From NCBI RefSeq assembly GCF_900157375.1, contig NZ_LT721901.1:1387606-1451605 (forward strand): 64,000 nt of DNA, given 5' to 3'. The position numbers and the translations under genes are program-made. Below are positions 59,558-64,000 of this stretch, in pieces. The notes below the pieces were generated by a model. It was not told where the DNA came from. It did no database searches and saw only the letters and a list, made by a program, of their open reading frames with translations. Position 1 is the first letter of the stretch. Every line of letters begins with the position of its first letter. This DNA is from Mycobacterium rhizamassiliense. Its GTDB lineage: Bacteria > Actinomycetota > Actinomycetes > Mycobacteriales > Mycobacteriaceae.

Positions 59558-60895
59558 GTGAAAGCGGCTGCCGGCAATCCGGCACGCACCCGCGACGGGG
59601 ATGCCATCGGCACCCCGCCGCCGAGCCCCACTCTGGTTCCGGCCGAACGGTATTACTCCCCGGCGTTCGCCGCGCTCGAGGCCGAACGCATGTGGCCGAA
59701 AGTGTGGCAGGTCGCCTGCATGGTCGACCATGTCGCCGAACCGGGCGACTACTTCGAATACCGCTGCGGCCAGTACGGGGTACTGATCGTGCGCGGCGAC
59801 GACGGCGTGCTGCGCGCCTTCCAGAATGTCTGCCGGCATCGCGGCAACTCGCTGTGCCAGGGCTCGGGCTCCGGGCTCAGCGAGCTCAAGTGCGGCTATC
59901 ACGGCTGGACGTGGGACCTGGCCGGGGCGCTCAAGCGGGTGCCCAACCGCAAGGGCTTCGGCGCGTTGCACATGTCCGAATTTCCTTTGCTACCGGCTAG
60001 AGTCGACTGCTGGGCGGGACTCGTGTTCGTCAATCTCGATCTGGACGCGATGCCGTTGCTCGAGTACCTGGAGGCAATACCCGATGACATCGCGTGGTGT
60101 CATCTGGAAGATTTCCGGTGCTATGCCACGCTGACGGTCGACGTCGAGGCAAACTGGAAGACGATCGCCGACGGCTACAGCGAGACCTACCACATTCAGA
60201 CGCTGCATCCGGAGTTACTGCGCTGCATCGACGATATCCATGCGCCGCAACAGATCTGGGGCCATACGGGTAAATCCGACCAGCCCTATGGCGTGCAAAG
60301 CCCTCGCTTCGAGGGCTCGCTGAGCGACGAAGAGGTCTGGGACGCTTACGTATACACCCAGGGCGCGCTCATGGGCGCGGCCGAGGGCACGCCCTTCCCC
60401 GCCGACGAACTCGAGCCCGGGCAGACCGTCCAGGAACTGATCGCCGCGCGCACCCGCCAATTCGCGGCCTCCCGCGGCGTGAATCTCGACTGGGCCGACA
60501 CCGATCGGGTGACGCGCCTGCACCAGTACAACGTGTTCCCGAACATGACGCTGCTGACCAACGCCGACCACCTGACGATCATGTGCTCGCGCCCGGGCGC
60601 GGACCCCGATCACGGCGAGCTGGTGATGTTCTTGATGACGCGGGTGGCGCCGGATGCGCCCCGCAACAAGCCGACCGACGTTCGCGTGCCCGCCGACCAG
60701 TCCGAGCCGGGCGTGGTACTGACCCAAGACATTCGAGTGCTCGCCGGCCTGCAGCGGGGCATGCACCAGCCGGGCTTCACCCACCTCGCGCTTTCGGGTG
60801 AGGAACGCCGGGTGATCAACATGCATCGCAACCTCGAGCGCTACCTCGACCTACCCGCATCCGAGCGGATCAGCGGCGGTGCCGAGACCCCTTGA
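59558..60895 (+). CDS. Rieske non-haem iron oxygenase, alpha subunit
   Basis: A 445-residue aromatic-ring-hydroxylating-type oxygenase. The Rieske [2Fe-2S] motif is C92-R-H94 and C112-x-x-H115 (VCRHRGN, CGYHGWTW); the mononuclear iron site is DGYSETYHIQTLHP (His 212 and 217) after the bridging Asp 205. GTG at 59558. No ferredoxin, reductase or beta subunit is adjacent, so electron donors must come from elsewhere. Co-transcribed with the amidohydrolase upstream; substrate unknown. Confidence 0.9.
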   Translation: MKAAAGNPARTRDGDAIGTPPPSPTLVPAERYYSPAFAALEAERMWPKVWQVACMVDHVAEPGDYFEYRCGQYGVLIVRGDDGVLRAFQNVCRHRGNSLCQGSGSGLSELKCGYHGWTWDLAGALKRVPNRKGFGALHMSEFPLLPARVDCWAGLVFVNLDLDAMPLLEYLEAIPDDIAWCHLEDFRCYATLTVDVEANWKTIADGYSETYHIQTLHPELLRCIDDIHAPQQIWGHTGKSDQPYGVQSPRFEGSLSDEEVWDAYVYTQGALMGAAEGTPFPADELEPGQTVQELIAARTRQFAASRGVNLDWADTDRVTRLHQYNVFPNMTLLTNADHLTIMCSRPGADPDHGELVMFLMTRVAPDAPRNKPTDVRVPADQSEPGVVLTQDIRVLAGLQRGMHQPGFTHLALSGEERRVINMHRNLERYLDLPASERISGGAETP

Positions 60896-60960
60896 CCAGC
60901 ACCGCAAACCCCGCATCACATTGGGCCAAAGTAATCGCGCGCTGCGCCCCCGAATGGGTC

Positions 60961-60966
60961 TAGACT
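60961..60966 (+). promoter_or_regulatory. -10 box for a leaderless transcript
   Basis: TAGACT lies 7 nt upstream of the GTG at 60974, the spacing expected when transcription starts on the start codon. No ribosome site is present and no clear -35 is seen. Confidence 0.5.
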
Positions 60967-60973
60967 CCCGCTT

Positions 60974-61354
60974 GTGACGGCCGCTTCGAACCCCCTTGGC
61001 GAAGAGCGAGGACGACTCTCGCACCAAGTTCACACGCGATATGAGATTCTCGGCCAGCGGCGGGCACGGCGAATGAGCCGTAGCTTTGCTCGCGTCGGAA
61101 TCCAAGCCCCACCGGTCCGCCTTCAACAGATGCTCGCGGGCATGCCGTGCACCGAAAACGAAGCCACGGATATCCATTTCGCCCTGATAGCAATGCAGAT
61201 GGAGCGCGATCAGCGCAGCGCGAGATTCAAGCGGCTGCAGCGCAAGGGCACCCGCTCGGCATTATTTGCCGGCTTGATCCTGTTGGTGTTGAACTTCTTG
61301 TTCTGCATCGCCTATCTGATGCTGAACCTGACCGACCAGACCCCGCCGCTGTAG
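60974..61354 (+). CDS. Small membrane protein of unknown function
   Basis: A 126-residue protein with a basic, soluble N-terminal part (GRLSHQVHTRYEILGQRRAR) and one C-terminal membrane helix (GLILLVLNFLFCIAYLMLN), predicting a tail-anchored orientation. The basic RRARRMSRSFARVG stretch could bind DNA, RNA or lipid. The GTG at 60974 is probably leaderless. It converges on the response regulator gene by a 4-bp gap. I do not recognise a family. Confidence 0.7.
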   Translation: MTAASNPLGEERGRLSHQVHTRYEILGQRRARRMSRSFARVGIQAPPVRLQQMLAGMPCTENEATDIHFALIAMQMERDQRSARFKRLQRKGTRSALFAGLILLVLNFLFCIAYLMLNLTDQTPPL

Positions 61355-61358
61355 GTCG

Positions 61359-62015
61359 TCAACGCGGCGCGACGATGCCGTTGTCGTAGGCGTAGACGAT
61401 GGCTGCGGCGCGGTCGCGCAGGTCGAGCTTTCCGAAAATCCGGCCGATGTGGCTCTTGACTGTCACTCCCGAGATGCAGAGCTCCGCGGCGATCTCGGTG
61501 TTGGACAAACCTTTTCCGATCAGGGTGAGCACGTCGAGTTCGCGGGTCGTCAGCTCGGCGATGTCGTTGCCGCGTGGGCCGTTGGCGGCCTTGCGGTAGG
61601 TGGTGAGAACCCGCGAGGTGACCGCCGGGTCGAGGTAGCTGTCGCCCCTGGCGACCGCGCGCACCGCGCGGATCAGCTCCTCGGCCGACGAGTCCTTGAG
61701 CACGAAGCCGGCGGCACCGGCCCGCAGCGCGCCGGAGAGCAAGTCGTCCTCGTTGAACGTCGTCAACGCGAGCACCGGCGGCCCGCCGGCCAGCCGCCGC
61801 GTCGCCTCGATCCCGTCGACCCGTCGCATCCGCAGATCCATCACCACGACGTCGGGTCGGTGTTCGGCCACGGCCGCGGGCACCTCGTCGCCGTCCGAAC
61901 ACTCGGCGACCACGGTGAAACCGTCCTTGCGGCGCAGGATTCGGCGCAGCCCGGAGCGCACCAGATCCTGGTCGTCGACCAGCAGCACGGCGATCTCGGG
62001 TGCGTCGTCGGTCAT
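61359..62015 (-). CDS. NarL/FixJ-type response regulator
   Basis: A 218-residue response regulator: receiver domain with acidic pocket LLVDDQDLVRSGLRRIL (Asp 14-15), phospho-accepting Asp 60 in VVVMDLRM, Lys in FVLKDSSAEEL; then a C-terminal LuxR HTH (ELTTRELDVLTLIGKGLSNT and VTVKSHIGRIFGKLDLRDRA). ATG at 62015 overlaps the kinase stop (ATGA). It forms a two-component pair with the upstream kinase; the target genes are unknown, possibly the small membrane protein or MmpL nearby. Confidence 0.93.
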   Translation of the reverse strand: MTDDAPEIAVLLVDDQDLVRSGLRRILRRKDGFTVVAECSDGDEVPAAVAEHRPDVVVMDLRMRRVDGIEATRRLAGGPPVLALTTFNEDDLLSGALRAGAAGFVLKDSSAEELIRAVRAVARGDSYLDPAVTSRVLTTYRKAANGPRGNDIAELTTRELDVLTLIGKGLSNTEIAAELCISGVTVKSHIGRIFGKLDLRDRAAAIVYAYDNGIVAPR

Positions 62016-63220
62016 TGTTTGCACCACCACGGCCGCCAACTGGCGTCGCCCTCGTGCAGCGGCACGTCCGCCTGCACCGCCCACCCGGCATCCGTCGGGC
62101 CGGCGTTGATCGCGCCCCCGAGCAGCTCCACCCGCTGGCGCATGCCGCGCAGGCCGCGGCCTTCCGACGATTGCGCGGCCGATACGGCGGCGGGCAGCTG
62201 GTTGGTGATGGCGAGCTTCGCCGAATTTGCTGAAACCTCTAGCACCACGGCCGCCTTCGAGTCGGGTGCGTGTTTGGCGATGTTGGCCAGCGACTCCTGG
62301 GCGATCCGGTAGAGCGCCAGGCCCAGCACCCCCGAAACGCGCTCGGTGGGCCCTTCGATGCGCAGCGTCACGGCCAGCCCGGCCCGCTCAAAATCCTTGA
62401 CCAAAATGCCGATGTCGTGGACGGCCGGCTCCGGCGTGGTCTTCATCGGCCCGCGGTCGAGCAACCCGACGGTGCGACGGATGTCAGCCATCGCCTGGCG
62501 ACCGAGTTGCTCGGCCTGCTCCAGCGCCTCGATCGCGTCGTCGACATCGCGGTCCTGCTGCAGGCCCCGCCGCGCACCCGTCACGTGGAGCAGCGTGACC
62601 GACAGCGAGTGCGCGATCACGTCATGCACTTCCCGCGCGATGCGCCGCCGCTCGTCGGCGGCGGCGTGCTCGGACAGCATTTCCTGCGCCTCGATTTGTT
62701 TCGCCATCAGCAACCGTTGGGAGCGCATCACGTAGCCGAGCAGCCAGGCCGCCCCCACAAAACATAGGTAGAGCGCCACCGCATCGAGGCGATGCAGCGC
62801 GGATGCGGCGAGCAGCAACGCGACCGCAGACACGGCCGCCGCCAAGCCGCCCGCGACGGAACTCAATGCCGCGACAGCGAGCACCATGAGCACCAGCAGC
62901 ACCGGTGCGAAATCGGTATGCACGGGCGTCGACGTGCCGAACAACATCATGGCCGTCGCCGTCGACCAGGCCGCCCATATCACCGTCGGGCTGAGCTTCA
63001 TGTTGAAGAAGAAGAACAACAGCATCGGTGTGGTGGACATCGCGAACCCGGCCAGACCGACGGGCAGGTCCGCGGCCGGTCGCTGCACTATTGCGATGAC
63101 CCAGCCGCCGAACTCGATCGCGTCGACGGCGATGAAGGATGTCCAGGTGATGCCCACCGGAATCATCTCGCGTTTTCGGCGTAGCCGTTCCCGCAGGTAA
63201 CCGCTGACGGCACGCAACAT
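62012..63220 (-). CDS. Sensor histidine kinase (HisKA_3, NarX/DesK-like)
   Basis: A 402-residue membrane sensor. About five to six N-terminal hydrophobic segments (30-170) with almost no extracytoplasmic domain, a short linker, phospho-His 199 in RRIAREVHDVIAHSLSV, then an ATPase domain with QESLANIAKHA (N box) and EGRGLRGMRQRVELLGG (G box). Such kinases usually sense membrane state or a membrane-bound signal. ATG at 63220 is divergent from mmpL with 133 bp between. Cognate of the response regulator downstream. Confidence 0.93.
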   Translation of the reverse strand: MLRAVSGYLRERLRRKREMIPVGITWTSFIAVDAIEFGGWVIAIVQRPAADLPVGLAGFAMSTTPMLLFFFFNMKLSPTVIWAAWSTATAMMLFGTSTPVHTDFAPVLLVLMVLAVAALSSVAGGLAAAVSAVALLLAASALHRLDAVALYLCFVGAAWLLGYVMRSQRLLMAKQIEAQEMLSEHAAADERRRIAREVHDVIAHSLSVTLLHVTGARRGLQQDRDVDDAIEALEQAEQLGRQAMADIRRTVGLLDRGPMKTTPEPAVHDIGILVKDFERAGLAVTLRIEGPTERVSGVLGLALYRIAQESLANIAKHAPDSKAAVVLEVSANSAKLAITNQLPAAVSAAQSSEGRGLRGMRQRVELLGGAINAGPTDAGWAVQADVPLHEGDASWRPWWCKQ

Positions 63221-63353
63221 CAGCCAATCCTAAAAGAGCCCGCAACCAGGTCACATCATGCCGAGGTCGGGATTGGCCTCCGCCCGTGGTAGGAGGGCAA
63301 GACCGAACTTCGGCACGACGCGCGGCACCGGCCCGTCTTCGTAGCGTCGAACC

Positions 63354-64000
63354 ATGAATTTATGGGGGGATCGACTGTTCCGGCTGCTGACCGGCCGGTA
63401 CGCAATCCTGATCATCGGCCTCTGGGTGCTGGCGGCCGCCCTCGGGAACGTCGCGGTGCCGCAACTGGAACGCGTCATCGACGCCCACACCCGATCCTTC
63501 ATGCCCGCCGACGCGCCGAGCTCCATCGCGGCGACCCGGGCGGCGCAGCTGTTCGGCCAGACGCCCACCAACAACTTCGTCTACGTGGTGCTGGAAAGCG
63601 ACCAGCGGATGGGCCCACGCGACCGCCAGTTCTACGACGCGTTGACGGCGGCGCTCGCCTCGGACCGCCGCCACGTCTACGCGGTCTCGGACCTGTGGTC
63701 GCAACCCGCCACGGCCGCGGGCGCGCAGAGTCCCGACAGGAAGGTCGTCAAGGTGATGGTGCGGCTGGCCGGCATGCTGGGCACCTCGCAGGCGCGCGAG
63801 TCGGTCAACGCGGTGCGCAACGTCATCACGCGCATCCCCGCGCCGGCGGGCCTGCATGTCGACGTCACCGGACCCGGCGCCACCATCGTCGACGAATTCG
63901 CCGCGATCGACCGGCAGATGCTCGGGATCACCGCGGCCACCATCGGGCTGATCCTGCTGCTGCTTCTGGTGGTGTACCGATCGCCGATCGCCGCGGCGAT
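63354..64000 (+). CDS. MmpL-type RND transporter, 5' part
   Basis: Only the first 215 codons are in the window. ATG at 63354 starts MNLWGDRLFRLLTGRYAILI, a first membrane helix (IIGLWVLAAALGNVAV), then a long periplasmic segment (FMPADAPSSIAATRAAQLFG) of the MmpL porter type and the start of membrane helices 2-3 (GITAATIGLILLLLLVVYRS). The family exports lipids, siderophores or drugs across the mycobacterial membrane. It is divergent from the two-component system, which may control it. The C-terminus is cut by the right edge. Confidence 0.88.
   Translation, partial: MNLWGDRLFRLLTGRYAILIIGLWVLAAALGNVAVPQLERVIDAHTRSFMPADAPSSIAATRAAQLFGQTPTNNFVYVVLESDQRMGPRDRQFYDALTAALASDRRHVYAVSDLWSQPATAAGAQSPDRKVVKVMVRLAGMLGTSQARESVNAVRNVITRIPAPAGLHVDVTGPGATIVDEFAAIDRQMLGITAATIGLILLLLLVVYRSPIAAA

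Overview
The window is GC-rich, densely packed bacterial DNA, with short gaps, many GTG/TTG starts and frequent 4-bp ATGA gene overlaps. The protein set (MmpL-type RND transporter, LpqC-like lipoprotein, LIP-family secreted lipase, FadD/FadE-type enzymes, many SDRs and TetRs, probable mycofactocin-linked oxidoreductases) points to Mycobacterium or a very close relative. The species cannot be fixed from sequence reading alone. I see no rRNA, tRNA, insertion sequence, prophage or CRISPR array. No gene-free stretch exceeds 300 bp; the longest are about 283 bp (57503-57785) and 274 bp (45834-46107).

Layout. 1-4.4 kb: an SRPBCC protein cut by the left edge, an SDR divergent from a CGNR zinc-finger protein, MTA/SAH nucleosidase with a small overlapping upstream gene, a hotdog thioesterase and a DUF2127 membrane protein. 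4.4-7.7 kb: an IclR regulator divergent from an MDR dehydrogenase / NTF2-like / SDR operon. 8-13 kb: a CaCA-type exchanger, an SDR, and a sulfate-binding protein paired with a SulP permease. 13-19 kb: a zinc alcohol dehydrogenase, two Baeyer-Villiger-type flavin monooxygenases and two divergent paralogous TetRs. 19-22.3 kb: a DUF417 membrane protein, a TetR/PPOX pair, an SRPBCC protein and a LysR. 22.4-27.1 kb: a five-gene operon (SDR, sulfotransferase, CrtC-like protein, mycofactocin-type SDR, SDR). 27-35.5 kb: a copper P-type ATPase behind a CsoR-type operator, then secreted or membrane hydrolases with MarR and TetR regulators. 35.5-45.8 kb: TetR / hydrolase / SDR / acyl-CoA ligase facing a six-gene catabolic operon (amidohydrolase, tandem CaiB transferase, small protein, thiolase-fold protein, DUF35 OB-fold protein, PadR). 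46-54.7 kb: LacI, TetR, DUF1214 protein and sulfotransferase, then an acyl-CoA dehydrogenase / thiolase-fold / OB-fold operon and its TetR. 54.8-64 kb: an esterase, cytochrome b561 with a mini-catalase, an N-acyl-D-amino-acid deacylase-like hydrolase with a Rieske oxygenase, a small membrane protein, a NarL-type two-component system and the start of an MmpL transporter.

Functional reading. The window looks like a catabolic island for hydrophobic substrates (sterol-, terpenoid- or aromatic-like). Alcohol oxidation, Baeyer-Villiger oxygenation, ester hydrolysis, CoA activation, CoA transfer, acyl-CoA dehydrogenation and thiolase/DUF35-type carbon-bond cleavage are all represented, but the substrates are unknown. 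Nearly every transcription unit has its own local regulator (seven TetRs plus IclR, LysR, MarR, LacI, PadR and CGNR). Many regulators sit beside a readable palindromic operator. Two operator designs occur twice, linking genes about 4 kb and about 16 kb apart into probable mini-regulons.
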